Shown: piece by piece, positions 26,535 to 35,451 of the stretch | How the letters are laid out: each line of letters begins with the position of its first letter | Numbering within the stretch: position 1 is the first letter of the stretch | Assembly: GCA_013824115.1 (NCBI GenBank) | Contig: PNNG01000004.1 | Coordinates: 45,497 to 109,496 of the forward strand | Direction: 5' to 3' | Origin: Sphingobacteriaceae bacterium | Lineage (GTDB): Bacteria > Bacteroidota > Bacteroidia > UBA7662 | DNA length: 64,000 nucleotides | Translations under genes and position numbers: made by a program | The notes under the pieces: generated by a model | Database searches by the model: none | What the model saw: the letters and a program-made list of their open reading frames with translations, nothing else | What the model was told of the DNA's origin: nothing

Positions 26535-27674
26535 ATGAATATCCCACTGGACCAATTGCCTTCTCCCTTGTTTTTAATGCACGAAGAAAAGCTCAAGCGC
26601 AATTTGGAGCTGATGCGCCAAGTGCAACAAGAAGCAGGCATCAAAATAATTTTAGCCCTCAAAGGCTTTTCGATGTACAGCACCTTTCCGCTTATCAGGC
26701 AATACTTGCCTGGTAGCACTTCTAGTTCGCTGCACGAAGCCCGTTTGGGTGCTGAAGAGTTTGGTGGAGAAACGCATGTGTACAGTCCGGCCTACCGCGA
26801 AGATGAGTTCGAAGAGCTCACAAACTATGCCGGTCACTATTCATTTAACAGCATCGCACAATACTTGCAGTTCAAAGATCGGCTATTCAGCCTGCGCCCC
26901 GATGCGCATGCTGGCATCCGTATCAATCCCGAATACTCAACCGTGAGTGTTGACTTGTATAACCCCTGCATTCCCGGTTCGCGCCTAGGCATCCGCGCGG
27001 AGGATTTACCTGACACCCTGCCTGAAGGTATCAGCTTTTTGCACAGCCACAATTTGTGTGAAAGCGATTCGTATGCCCTGGAACACACCCTCAACAACAT
27101 CGAGCGTTTGTTTGGTAAATACCTGCCACAGGTAAAGTTGCTGAACCTGGGCGGTGGCCACCTCATGACGCGTGAAGACTACAATGTTGATCACCTCATT
27201 AGCACCCTCAAGGCGTTCAAAGCCAAATACCCGCACCTGAGCATCATCTTAGAACCTGGCTCGGCAGTGGCCTGGCAAACGGGTTATTTGGTGAGCACCG
27301 TATTAGACGTTGTAAATTCAAAAGGCATTGAAGTGGTTATTCTCGATTGCAGCGTATCGGCCCACATGCCCGATGTGATTGAAATGCCTTACAAGCCTAA
27401 GATCCTGGGAGCTACTGAACCCGTTAAAGGCAAGCCAACCTATCGTTTTGGTGGACAAACCTGCCTGGCCGGCGATTTTGTGGGCGACTATTCATTCAAC
27501 GCACCGTTAAAACCGGGAGCCAAAGTGGTTTTCGACGATATGATGCACTACACCATGGTGAAAACCACCACTTTCAATGGCATCAACCTCCCACACATAG
27601 GCATTTGGAAGCAGGAGGGAAGCTACCAGCACGTGAAATCATTCGGCTACGAGGATTTCAAATCGCGCTTGTAA
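26535..27674 (+). CDS. nspC: Carboxynorspermidine decarboxylase
   Basis: A 379-residue fold-III PLP decarboxylase (alanine-racemase-like barrel plus beta domain) that converts carboxynorspermidine or carboxyspermidine to norspermidine or spermidine. Visible are PLP Lys43 in LALKGFSMYS, HSHNLCESD, NLGGGHLM, EPGSAVAW and the dimer-interface Cys segment ILDCSVSAHMPD, all as in NspC. With the dehydrogenase at 22.3 kb it completes the alternative polyamine route. The leader is short: GAACTTTG, one mismatch from TAnnTTTG, lies 6 bp before the ATG. Confidence 0.95.
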   Translation: MNIPLDQLPSPLFLMHEEKLKRNLELMRQVQQEAGIKIILALKGFSMYSTFPLIRQYLPGSTSSSLHEARLGAEEFGGETHVYSPAYREDEFEELTNYAGHYSFNSIAQYLQFKDRLFSLRPDAHAGIRINPEYSTVSVDLYNPCIPGSRLGIRAEDLPDTLPEGISFLHSHNLCESDSYALEHTLNNIERLFGKYLPQVKLLNLGGGHLMTREDYNVDHLISTLKAFKAKYPHLSIILEPGSAVAWQTGYLVSTVLDVVNSKGIEVVILDCSVSAHMPDVIEMPYKPKILGATEPVKGKPTYRFGGQTCLAGDFVGDYSFNAPLKPGAKVVFDDMMHYTMVKTTTFNGINLPHIGIWKQEGSYQHVKSFGYEDFKSRL

Positions 27675-27769
27675 GGAGCTCCATTGTCAATTTTGTTAAA
27701 TTACGTCGGAGGCAAATTGAAGGAATCGATAATGGCCTTCTTCAAAACGAAATCAAATGAAGATTACAC

Positions 27770-27946
27770 CTCTGCGGCCTCCAGTCAAGCTACGAAGTAG
27801 CGCAGACTAAAAGCCTCCGATTCCTCGCGCTCGCCCGCTGCTTGGCCCTGCACTGAGATACAGCCATTCTGTGCCGCCAATCCTGCTGGCAACAGATAGG
27901 GACATTGAAATATGCTGAAAACCTCTAAAATCTCTGCGGTTAAAAA
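27770..27946 (+). repeat. Dispersed intergenic module, copy B
   Basis: This is collinear with 15012-15206. Landmarks are CTCTGCGGCCTCC (27770), AAAAGCCTCCG (27809), GCACTGA (27850), CAGCCATTCTGTG (27861), CAATCCTGCT (27878), CAACAG (27890) and CTCTGCGGTTAAAAA (27932). Confidence 0.65.
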
Positions 27947-28091
27947 TGTCCGCAGCACACTGGTAGCGCCTTGACAAAGCAACATCCGACCCAAAAAGCG
28001 CACCACACATTTCGAATCGTGCTTGTAAAATGAATTACACGTTCCCAATCCTTTTCGATACGGTGTTTTTGCTCATTTCCCGCAATTGCAA

Positions 28092-28158
28092 GCCCTTTCG
28101 GGGCGACATGTGCGTAGCAAAGCAACATACGACAAAAAAAAGCGCCCCAGAGGGGCGC
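28092..28158 (-). repeat. Paired-hairpin repeat, unit 5 (inverted)
   Basis: Hairpins GCCC/GGGC (28092-28104) and GCGCCCC/GGGGCGC (28142-28158) have centres 52 bp apart. On the minus strand the linker reads TATGTTGCTTTGCTACG then CACATG, matching unit 1's linker. Confidence 0.7.
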
Positions 28159-28195
28159 CATGTGTGTTCAAAATCTATGCGAAACAGAGAAGGCT

Positions 28196-29263
28196 TTATC
28201 GCGCATCGTAGTCAATCACCAAATCGTTGCTCAACGGCTTACTCACGCAAGTCAAACAAGCACCCTCTTCAATTTCGCTCTCCGAAATGGCCTCTTGTTC
28301 TTCAATGAGCATTTCACCTTGCACTTTCACCGCACGACACATGCCGCATACACCCATGGTACAAGCGTAAGGAAGGTCAAGACCGTGTTCCAGGGCCGTT
28401 TCAAGGATGTATTTGCCTGGTTTAACGGTGAGGTCGTGAACTTGTCCGTCTAATTTGATTTTGATTTGGTGTGTGCCATCGCCACCGCCTGCAGCAGGAG
28501 CTTCAGCCACAGGCTCGGCTTTGTGGGCCAAGAAGAAGCTTTCTTTGTGTACGCGATCGGCAGGAATGCCTTGACTGTCGAGCAGGCCCAAAACAGCATG
28601 CATCATGCCATCGGGACCACAAATGTAGTAATTGGCAGAAACATCGGCGAAAAGCTGTTTTTCATTGCACAAGGCTTGAATAATGCCCGCTTCAATCCGT
28701 CCTTTCATGCCAGCATAGCTTGATGAAGGCTGGCTCAATAAATGAGTAACTTCCAGTTTACCAGGGTATTTATCTATCAGTTTTTCAAGCTGTTCTTTAA
28801 AAATAATGCTTTGCTCATTGCGATTGCCATAGAACAAATGCACCTTGGGTGCCTCGGGCTTATCAATCACCGATTTGATGATCGACATCAAAGGTGTAAT
28901 GCCGCTACCCGCACCAATAAGCACAAGGGTTGGCAATTGCGCCATTTTGTAGTTCAGGGTGAAGCTGCCGTATGGCTCCAGCACTTCCAACACATCGCCT
29001 TCTTGCAGTTTGTCAACCAAGTAATTCGACACCAAACCACCCGCCACCCGCTTCACACAAATGCCAATCATGGGCAAAACAGTGGGAGAGGTGCAAATGG
29101 AGTAAGAACGGCGAGCCGATTTGCCATCCAATTGCATCACCAGGGTGAGAAACTGTCCGGGCCAAAAATGGGCGATTTCACCCTTTTCGTCCCTGAAATA
29201 AATGGCTACTGCATCGGGGGTTTCCCGAACAATGGTATCGACTTTAAGCTTGATGGTATGCAT
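28196..29263 (-). CDS. paaE: PaaE-like ferredoxin-NAD(P)H reductase
   Basis: A 355-residue electron-transfer protein with an N-terminal FAD domain (RRSYSICTSP, ~residues 51-60), an NAD(P) domain (LIGAGSGITPLMSI) and a C-terminal plant-type [2Fe-2S] domain with C-x4-C-x2-C...C (CTMGVCGMC and the final ACLTC). This architecture is PaaE, which feeds electrons to the PaaABC epoxidase. Its neighbour paaN supports the role, but other oxygenase partners are possible. ATG 29263 is chosen because a TATCTTTG box lies upstream at 29280-29287, so the more upstream frame start would be untranscribed. Confidence 0.85.
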   Translation of the reverse strand: MHTIKLKVDTIVRETPDAVAIYFRDEKGEIAHFWPGQFLTLVMQLDGKSARRSYSICTSPTVLPMIGICVKRVAGGLVSNYLVDKLQEGDVLEVLEPYGSFTLNYKMAQLPTLVLIGAGSGITPLMSIIKSVIDKPEAPKVHLFYGNRNEQSIIFKEQLEKLIDKYPGKLEVTHLLSQPSSSYAGMKGRIEAGIIQALCNEKQLFADVSANYYICGPDGMMHAVLGLLDSQGIPADRVHKESFFLAHKAEPVAEAPAAGGGDGTHQIKIKLDGQVHDLTVKPGKYILETALEHGLDLPYACTMGVCGMCRAVKVQGEMLIEEQEAISESEIEEGACLTCVSKPLSNDLVIDYDAR

Positions 29264-29279
29264 GTTCTGAATTAGACCG

Positions 29280-29287
29280 CAAAGATA
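29280..29287 (-). promoter_or_regulatory. Candidate -7 promoter box for the PaaE-like gene
   Basis: On the minus strand this reads TATCTTTG, an exact TAnnTTTG, 17 bp before the ATG at 29263. It argues for the downstream start codon. Confidence 0.45.
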
Positions 29288-29345
29288 ACGCTGCTGTGGC
29301 AAGGTTGTTTGTTCATTGGCATTCTTTGGGCGAAATCAAGCGCAA

Positions 29346-29369
29346 TAAAAAAGCCGGGAAACTCCCGGC
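29346..29369 (-). terminator. Terminator of paaN
   Basis: GCCGGGA (29353-29359), loop AAC, TCCCGGC (29363-29369); on the minus strand a six-base T run follows. It lies 25 bp beyond the paaN stop, between paaN and the PaaE-like gene, so these two are probably separate transcripts. Confidence 0.8.
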
Positions 29370-29393
29370 TTCATTCAATAGAAAGCGATTTGG

Positions 29394-31052
29394 TTAAGCG
29401 TAACGCTGTCCCACCCACACAAACCTGCGGTTGATGAAGTTGGGGTCGGCAAAGCTGGCGTTTCCGGCTGCATTGCCACCGGTTACGTGGAAATCGGAGA
29501 ATGCAGCGTGCTGATTCAGGTAAATGGGACCGGTGAGGTTGAACGAAACCGGTACAAATACTTCGGCAAAGGCATCGGCGGCCTGCTCACAGAAAGTGGC
29601 ATCGGTACTGTAAACGCCACACGAAATGGCGCCATGGGCAGCTACCAACTCAGTAGCCAATTGCAGGCCTTCGGCCGCGTCTTTGGTCTTGATTACAATG
29701 CCAATCGGACCAAAAAGCTCCTTTTCGTAAGTGGCTTTATCGCTGGCATCAACTTCCAAAAGGAGGGGAGAGGCGGTGCGGGCTTCGGCAAACTCTTCGT
29801 TGGCAAAAGCATGTGAGCCTACCAATACCTTCTTACCCATACCTGCCACCTGCTTGATGCGGTCGGCCGTTTGGTCGTTTTGCAGCGCAGCCAATACGCC
29901 TGGTGCCATTTTGGGGTGACTAGCAATGCCTTCGATGGCAGCAGTAAGTGCAGCAACCACTTCGTCGTACGATTTGTGTCCTTCAGCAGTTTGAATGCCC
30001 CCGGCCGGAATGAAGAAGTTCTGAGGAGCAGTACACATTTGTCCGGCATACAAACTCAATGAAAACGCCAGGTTATCGGCCACTGCTTTGAGGTCGTTCA
30101 CCGATTCAATTACCACAGGATTCACACCTGCCTTTTCAGTAAATACTTCTTTGCCCAAAATCTGTTGGGCTTCGAGCCAATTGCCAAACACCGAGTTGCC
30201 GGTGTAGTCAATCAATTTCACATCTGGGTGTGCCACAAATTCCTTCGCAATGGGGAATTTGCTGCTATCTACCGCCAATTGGCAAGTGTTTGGGTCGATG
30301 CCGTTCTCGGCCAGTACCTTTTGCAGCTCAGCAATCACAATGGCGATGGGCAATACGGCTTTCGGGTGCGGCTTCACAATCACGGTATTACCGGTGATGA
30401 GGCTGGCATACATGCCTGGTACCGTATTCCAGGTCGGGAAAGTAGAACATCCAATCACCAAGGAAACGCCTTTGGGAACCGCACGCCAGGTTTTACGCAG
30501 CTGGATATTGAACTTGCCCATGGGCTTGTCCCAAACCACTTCCTGTGGAAAACGCGTGAGCTCTTCATAACCCATGGCAATGGCTTCGAGGGCACGGTCG
30601 GCAGCGTGCGGACCACTGGCCTGAAACGACATCATGAACGACTGTCCGGTGGTATGTTGGGTAGCGTGTGCAATCTCAAAAAAGCGATTTTTCATGCGCT
30701 CGAGGCTTTCTACCAGGATGCCGGCACGGGTTTGTACATCCACCTTGCGCCATTGTTTCATGGCTTCTTTGGCGCGCATTACGACTATCTTATCGGCAAA
30801 AACCGGATAACGAATGCCCAAGCCAGTTTGCAGGTAAGGCGATACTTCTTCACCTTCAAAACGGATGGGTTGCTGCTGCAGTAGCTCCGAAAAATCGGTG
30901 TTCATGCTTACCTGAAAGGCATGCAGACCGGCTGCGGGGGCTTCTTCACCGTATGCTTTCGGATTTTCGGGATAGTGGGCGTAGAAAACACGCTCGCGAT
31001 TGGCTTGAATGGCTCGCTCGATGGCGCCTTGGTGTTTTTCGAACAACGACAT
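29394..31052 (-). CDS. paaN: Phenylacetic acid degradation protein PaaN
   Basis: A 552-residue aldehyde-dehydrogenase-fold protein. The N-terminus LFEKHQGAIERAIQANRER and the YPENPKAYGE segment match PaaN, and the ALDH core has VIGCSTFPTWNTVPG, TEKAGVNPVV and the nucleophile in YAGQMCTAPQNFF (Cys near residue 339). PaaN is associated with aerobic phenylacetate degradation, acting on the ring-cleaved aldehyde. A paaE-like gene is adjacent, but paaABCD are not in the window. PaaZ-like enzymes are the alternative, but no hydratase domain is present. Confidence 0.87.
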   Translation of the reverse strand: MSLFEKHQGAIERAIQANRERVFYAHYPENPKAYGEEAPAAGLHAFQVSMNTDFSELLQQQPIRFEGEEVSPYLQTGLGIRYPVFADKIVVMRAKEAMKQWRKVDVQTRAGILVESLERMKNRFFEIAHATQHTTGQSFMMSFQASGPHAADRALEAIAMGYEELTRFPQEVVWDKPMGKFNIQLRKTWRAVPKGVSLVIGCSTFPTWNTVPGMYASLITGNTVIVKPHPKAVLPIAIVIAELQKVLAENGIDPNTCQLAVDSSKFPIAKEFVAHPDVKLIDYTGNSVFGNWLEAQQILGKEVFTEKAGVNPVVIESVNDLKAVADNLAFSLSLYAGQMCTAPQNFFIPAGGIQTAEGHKSYDEVVAALTAAIEGIASHPKMAPGVLAALQNDQTADRIKQVAGMGKKVLVGSHAFANEEFAEARTASPLLLEVDASDKATYEKELFGPIGIVIKTKDAAEGLQLATELVAAHGAISCGVYSTDATFCEQAADAFAEVFVPVSFNLTGPIYLNQHAAFSDFHVTGGNAAGNASFADPNFINRRFVWVGQRYA

Positions 31053-31170
31053 GGGTCAAATTTTGGAAGCGCTAAAATAGCGAATCCCCCTGTTAATCGT
31101 CCCTCATTGTAGGTGAAGTCCCCAACAATTACACCTTTTTGCATTAACTTCGCTCGCATATTTGCCCAAT

Positions 31171-32712
31171 ATGAATAAAGTAGAACAACTGGAGGCCAAA
31201 AGGGCCGAAGCCCTGCTCGGGGGCGGACAAAAACGCATAGATTCACAGCACAGCAAAGGCAAGCTTACCGCTCGCGAACGCATCGATTTGCTGCTCGATG
31301 CCGGTTCTTTTGAAGAAATTGGCATGCTGGTAACACACCGTTCCCATGATTTCGGACTCGACAAAGAGGTTTACCTGGGCGATGGTGTGGTAACGGGTTA
31401 CGGTACTATCCACGGCCGTCCGGTTTACCTTTTCTCGCAGGATTTCACCGTGTTTGGTGGTTCGCTGAGTGAAACCCACGCTGAAAAAATCTGCAAAATC
31501 ATGGATTTAGCCATGCGCAATGGCGTTCCGGTAATTGGTCTGAACGACTCAGGAGGCGCGCGCATCCAGGAAGGTGTTGTTTCGCTGGCAGGTTATGCTG
31601 ATATTTTTTATCGAAACGTGCAGGCGTCGGGCGTTGTGCCGCAAATCAGCGCCATCATGGGGCCATGTGCCGGTGGTGCGGTGTACAGCCCGGCCATGAC
31701 CGACTTCATCTGCATGGTGGAAAAGAGCAGCTATATGTTCGTAACCGGGCCAAACGTGGTAAAAACCGTTACGCACGAGGATGTAACTTCTGAGCAATTA
31801 GGTGGTGCCGAAACACATGCAACCAAATCGGGGGTCACGCACCTTACCTATGTAAACGAGGTGGCTTGTTTGGAAGGCATCAAACGCATGATGCGTTATG
31901 TGCCACAGAATTGCGAAGAAATTGCCCCGGTATATCCGTATGAAATGCAAGGCGAGGAGTTACGTGAAAAATTGGCACACATGGTGCCCGAAAATCCCAA
32001 CCAGCCTTACGACATGCGCGAGGTGATTGAAGAAGTGGTGGATGCCGATTCCTTCATGGAGATCCACAAGGACTTTGCAGAGAACATCGTGGTGGGATTT
32101 GCCCATTTAGCAGGTCGCAGCATTGGCATTGTGGCCAACCAGCCAGCCGCTTTGGCGGGGGTACTCGACATCAATGCGTCGAAAAAAGCAGCACGTTTTG
32201 TGCGTTTTTGCGATTCATTCAACATTCCTTTGTTGGTGTTTGAAGATGTTCCCGGCTTTTTGCCAGGCACCGACCAGGAGTGGAACGGCATTATTACCAA
32301 TGGAGCTAAATTGCTTTATGCATTCAGCGAAGCTACGGTGCCGCGTATCACCGTAATTACCCGCAAAGCCTATGGCGGCGCTTACGATGTGATGAACAGC
32401 AAGCACATTGGAGCCGACATGAACTTCGCTTGGCCAACAGCCGAAATTGCTGTTATGGGCTCAAAAGGCGCTACGGAAATCATTTTCAAAAATGAAATTT
32501 CGAAGGCCGATAATCCGGAGCAAAAACTGCAGTTAAAGGTGGATGAGTACACAGAAATGTTTGCCAATCCGTATAAAGCAGCGGCACGGGGTTTTGTAGA
32601 TGAAGTAATTCGTCCGGAAGAAACCCGAAAGAAGCTTATTCGTGCTTTCCAAATGATTCAAAACAAAGCTGTCACACTGCCACGCAAAAAGCACGGCAAC
32701 ATCCCACTTTAA
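31171..32712 (+). CDS. Acyl-CoA carboxylase beta subunit (propionyl-CoA carboxylase type)
   Basis: A 513-residue carboxyltransferase subunit (crotonase-like tandem) that moves CO2 from biotin to an acyl-CoA, probably propionyl-CoA. Marks are [50 protein letters not shown] and the final [11 protein letters not shown] typical of PccB. ATG 31171 is chosen over an in-frame TTG at 31162. CATATTTG, one mismatch from the -7 consensus, lies just upstream. The biotin/ATP-grasp alpha subunit is not in the window. The OmpH-like gene follows after 6 bp. Confidence 0.92.
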   Translation: MNKVEQLEAKRAEALLGGGQKRIDSQHSKGKLTARERIDLLLDAGSFEEIGMLVTHRSHDFGLDKEVYLGDGVVTGYGTIHGRPVYLFSQDFTVFGGSLSETHAEKICKIMDLAMRNGVPVIGLNDSGGARIQEGVVSLAGYADIFYRNVQASGVVPQISAIMGPCAGGAVYSPAMTDFICMVEKSSYMFVTGPNVVKTVTHEDVTSEQLGGAETHATKSGVTHLTYVNEVACLEGIKRMMRYVPQNCEEIAPVYPYEMQGEELREKLAHMVPENPNQPYDMREVIEEVVDADSFMEIHKDFAENIVVGFAHLAGRSIGIVANQPAALAGVLDINASKKAARFVRFCDSFNIPLLVFEDVPGFLPGTDQEWNGIITNGAKLLYAFSEATVPRITVITRKAYGGAYDVMNSKHIGADMNFAWPTAEIAVMGSKGATEIIFKNEISKADNPEQKLQLKVDEYTEMFANPYKAAARGFVDEVIRPEETRKKLIRAFQMIQNKAVTLPRKKHGNIPL

Positions 32713-32718
32713 TAATTT

Positions 32719-33396
32719 ATGAACCAAAAAATCCACTATGTGCTACACGCTGTGTCGTTTACAGCTATTGCACTTCTTTTTTTCATGCACTTCAATCAAA
32801 GGCCATCAGCAGCTGTAAACGCTTCGGGAGCAGTTTTGCCTTTGGAAGAGGATTTGGCCGATGAGTCCATGTCATACGATGTGGTAGATACTTCCGCTAA
32901 TGCCAAGGCGGGTTTTGCCATGCGTATTGTTTATGTGAATGCCGATTCCATTTTGACGCGTTTCGATTATTACAAAAAGCTACGTGCCAGCATGGAAGCC
33001 AAGGCCAAGCGCTCAGAAGCAGAGCTCGAAGTCGAAGCACGCAAGCTGGAAGCTGAATATGCCGATGCTCAGAAAAAGGCCCAAGGAATGAGTCAGGAGC
33101 AATTGGCTTTTGTAGAACAAGGCCTTATGCGAAAGCAACAAAACATCATGATGCTGCGCGAAAATTTGGCGAAAGAATTGGCCGATGAAGAAGAAAAACT
33201 CGACAAATTACTTCGTGAAAAGGTGCAGGCATACTTCAAAAGATTGAGCAAGGCCGAAGGTTATGATTACGTTCTTTCGTACCATTATGGTAGTAATGTG
33301 GTTTATGGCGATAAAAGTCACGATATCACGGCCAGGGTAGTCCAAGATTTGAATCGCGAATACGCCGCCGAAAGCAAAGTAAAACGTCAGAAATAG
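32719..33396 (+). CDS. OmpH/Skp-family periplasmic chaperone-like protein
   Basis: A 225-residue protein with an N-terminal hydrophobic anchor (VLHAVSFTAIALLFFMHF), an acidic spacer and an OmpH/Skp domain: IVYVNADSILTRFDYYKKL opens the body, followed by a long coiled coil (~80-180, Lys/Glu/Ala) and the C-terminal cap EGYDYVLSYHYGSNVVYGDKS. Skp proteins hold unfolded outer-membrane proteins in the periplasm. The uncleaved-looking anchor suggests a membrane-tethered form. It is probably co-transcribed with the carboxylase; its end overlaps the convergent gene by 10 bp. Confidence 0.85.
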   Translation: MNQKIHYVLHAVSFTAIALLFFMHFNQRPSAAVNASGAVLPLEEDLADESMSYDVVDTSANAKAGFAMRIVYVNADSILTRFDYYKKLRASMEAKAKRSEAELEVEARKLEAEYADAQKKAQGMSQEQLAFVEQGLMRKQQNIMMLRENLAKELADEEEKLDKLLREKVQAYFKRLSKAEGYDYVLSYHYGSNVVYGDKSHDITARVVQDLNREYAAESKVKRQK

Positions 33397-34250
33397 AGTC
33401 CATTACCCAAACCCAAACGAAACGCCGTCAAGATGATGGCGGCATAAGCAACCAGTTTCAAATTGATTGGCTCGTTTTCATAAAGCGGCTTTCTTCTTGA
33501 AACTGGTTTTTTATTCAAAAATTTGAGGTAATAGTACATGGGGAATATCAAAAAAGCCATCATTAGCAAAGTGGCTATCTCGTGGGTCGACGAACGAATA
33601 TGAGGCCATTGAATGCATGTTAGTATAGCTGTTCCTATCAGCCAAGGATACAATAAAGCCTGATTGAGGTACTTAAGTCGGTAGTTCGACTTTATGGATT
33701 GAGCATAAACAGCTGATTGAAGTGCCATTTTTGTGAAGAAACCACCAACCAAAACGGTGGCAATTAAAGATGCAACAACAAACACAAACAAGCCGTAAGG
33801 TCCAATGTATAACCAATCGGCCATGTATTTAAACGATTCGTTAGAAACCATTCCGGGTAAAACACAACCTGCGAAACGATTAAAAGAGTGTAGCAAAAGC
33901 CAAAATACAAAGGGTTTCTGCAAGAGATATTTATCGTTGGTACGTTTGAACGCTTGAAAAAGAAAGCCACTTAAGATAGCCATTATCAAAATGGGACTAC
34001 CGTAGATAGAAATAGCATCATACAAATTCCAGCCAGTTGTAGTGATAAAGAGAACCTTATTGTGAAACAGTACCGGATTTTTGCTCGCGGCTGTAGCTAA
34101 ACTGACACTGGTTAATCCATGCACCAAGTATACCAGTATGTAGGTAATCACAAAAAGGCATAAACCATGGAGGAGCGTTAGGCTTGCCAGCTTACGAACG
34201 TGGCGTCTTGAAAATGTTCTATCGTCGAGAGGCGATGTCTTTTCGTTCAT
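33387..34250 (-). CDS. Polytopic membrane protein of unknown function
   Basis: A 287-residue protein with a basic N-terminus and about seven hydrophobic segments (for example LHGLCLFVITYILVYLV, LFVFVVASLIATVLVGGFF and ATLLMMAFLIFPMYYYLKF). Scattered polar residues in membranes (H, N, R) are seen, but no HExxH or other catalytic motif is clear, and I recognise no family. The coding sequence is AT-richer than the neighbouring housekeeping genes. CATATTTG, one mismatch from the -7 consensus, is upstream at 34267-34274 (minus strand). Confidence 0.65.
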   Translation of the reverse strand: MNEKTSPLDDRTFSRRHVRKLASLTLLHGLCLFVITYILVYLVHGLTSVSLATAASKNPVLFHNKVLFITTTGWNLYDAISIYGSPILIMAILSGFLFQAFKRTNDKYLLQKPFVFWLLLHSFNRFAGCVLPGMVSNESFKYMADWLYIGPYGLFVFVVASLIATVLVGGFFTKMALQSAVYAQSIKSNYRLKYLNQALLYPWLIGTAILTCIQWPHIRSSTHEIATLLMMAFLIFPMYYYLKFLNKKPVSRRKPLYENEPINLKLVAYAAIILTAFRLGLGNGLYF

Positions 34251-34321
34251 GGTAGTATCTTGAGGTCAAATATGCGACTGAATCACGAAAGTCGCAAACC
34301 ATTAATCTGATAATTTATATT

Positions 34322-35446
34322 ATGTATAATAGAAGTTTGAGCTATTGGCAGAAAGATTACTATTTCCCTTCATTGGATGTCGCCATCGTTGGCGGTGGTT
34401 TTACAGGACTTATCGCAGGAATCGAGCTCCTCTCCCGTAAACCTAAAGTCAAAGTAGGCCTGTTCGAACAACAAACCCATGGTACATTGGCCAGCTCACG
34501 TAATGCTGGATTTATGTGCTTCGGAAGTCCCACTGAATTAAACGCCGATATTATCCAATTTGGCGAGGCTGAAGTCTTGCGGGTTTTGGCGCTAAAGGCT
34601 ACTGGCTATCATACACTCCTCAAGCATTTGGCTGGCAATAAACGAATTTACAAAAAATGCCCTGCTTATGAGCTCTTTAAGGCCCCATCATCGGACTACG
34701 GCCCCATGGTTGAATCACTACCTAAACTCAATGCACTGCTGAGTAAGGGAACTGGAATAGAATCCTATTACGAGTCTCATGCGCTATCTCCATCTTCGCA
34801 CTTACAATCGATACGTTTTAAAAAAGAAGGACAATTACATCCGACTGCAGCGGTAGCTGCCCTACAAAGAAAATTCATGAATTTGGGAGGTATTTATCAT
34901 GCCGGAACCACCATTGCACATTGGGAAGCCATATCAGGTGGATATCTATTAAATACCCAAAACGATGAGCAAGTGAATTGCAACAAAATGATTGTCGCCA
35001 ATAATGCCTTCGCTACCACCCTCGTATCCGACTATTTTGTTCAGCCACAAAGGGCCCAGGTATTAGTAACTGCTCCTTTGAAAAAGCTGCCTTACAGGGG
35101 CAACTTTCATATGGACGGCGGTTATGTTTATTTTAGAAATATAGGAAACCGCTTGTTGTTAGGTGGACTCCGTAATACCGACTTCGAAACAGAAGCGACC
35201 GATGAAATCGGACTAAACGCGAATATTCAGAGGAAGCTTGACTCCTTATTGATCGAGCTTTTACCCAACCAATCTGTTGAAATCACACACCGATGGTCGG
35301 GTATCATGGGATTTAGGAAAGGTACTTTGCCTCAATTGGAAGTGCATTCCTCGGGCATAGTAATCGCTGCTGGTATGAATGGCATGGGCACACTCCTTGG
35401 TCCTGCGTTAGGCAGAAAGGCCGCACTTCACGTTTTGAACGCGTAG
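34322..35446 (+). CDS. FAD-dependent oxidoreductase (DAO family)
   Basis: A 374-residue flavoprotein with N-terminal dinucleotide motif VAIVGGGFTGLIAGIELLSR (residues ~20-39), LASSRNAGFMCFGSP as the second FAD contact, and the C-terminal HRWSGIMGFRKGTLPQ and AAGMNGMGTLLGPALG segments of the D-amino-acid oxidase superfamily. Relatives oxidise amino acids or gamma-glutamylputrescine; the substrate here is not determinable. It is AT-richer than average. The HxlR regulator gene converges with it, separated by 5 bp. Confidence 0.82.
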   Translation: MYNRSLSYWQKDYYFPSLDVAIVGGGFTGLIAGIELLSRKPKVKVGLFEQQTHGTLASSRNAGFMCFGSPTELNADIIQFGEAEVLRVLALKATGYHTLLKHLAGNKRIYKKCPAYELFKAPSSDYGPMVESLPKLNALLSKGTGIESYYESHALSPSSHLQSIRFKKEGQLHPTAAVAALQRKFMNLGGIYHAGTTIAHWEAISGGYLLNTQNDEQVNCNKMIVANNAFATTLVSDYFVQPQRAQVLVTAPLKKLPYRGNFHMDGGYVYFRNIGNRLLLGGLRNTDFETEATDEIGLNANIQRKLDSLLIELLPNQSVEITHRWSGIMGFRKGTLPQLEVHSSGIVIAAGMNGMGTLLGPALGRKAALHVLNA

Positions 35447-35451
35447 GTAAT

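Larger units (their letters stand above)
27675..28195. other. 521-bp gap with two kinds of dispersed repeat
   Basis: This lies between the convergent nspC and PaaE-like genes. It holds copy B of the intergenic module (27770-27946), a degenerate fragment of the paired-hairpin linker (27975-28010), and paired-hairpin unit 5 (28092-28158). Several short frames here are translations of the repeats. No gene or clear nspC terminator is visible. Confidence 0.65.

Noticed and set aside
27807..28161. Several 60-90 codon frames on the minus strand (27785-28161)
   Set aside because: They translate the dispersed module and the hairpin element, are rich in Cys and Trp, and overlap each other in different frames.
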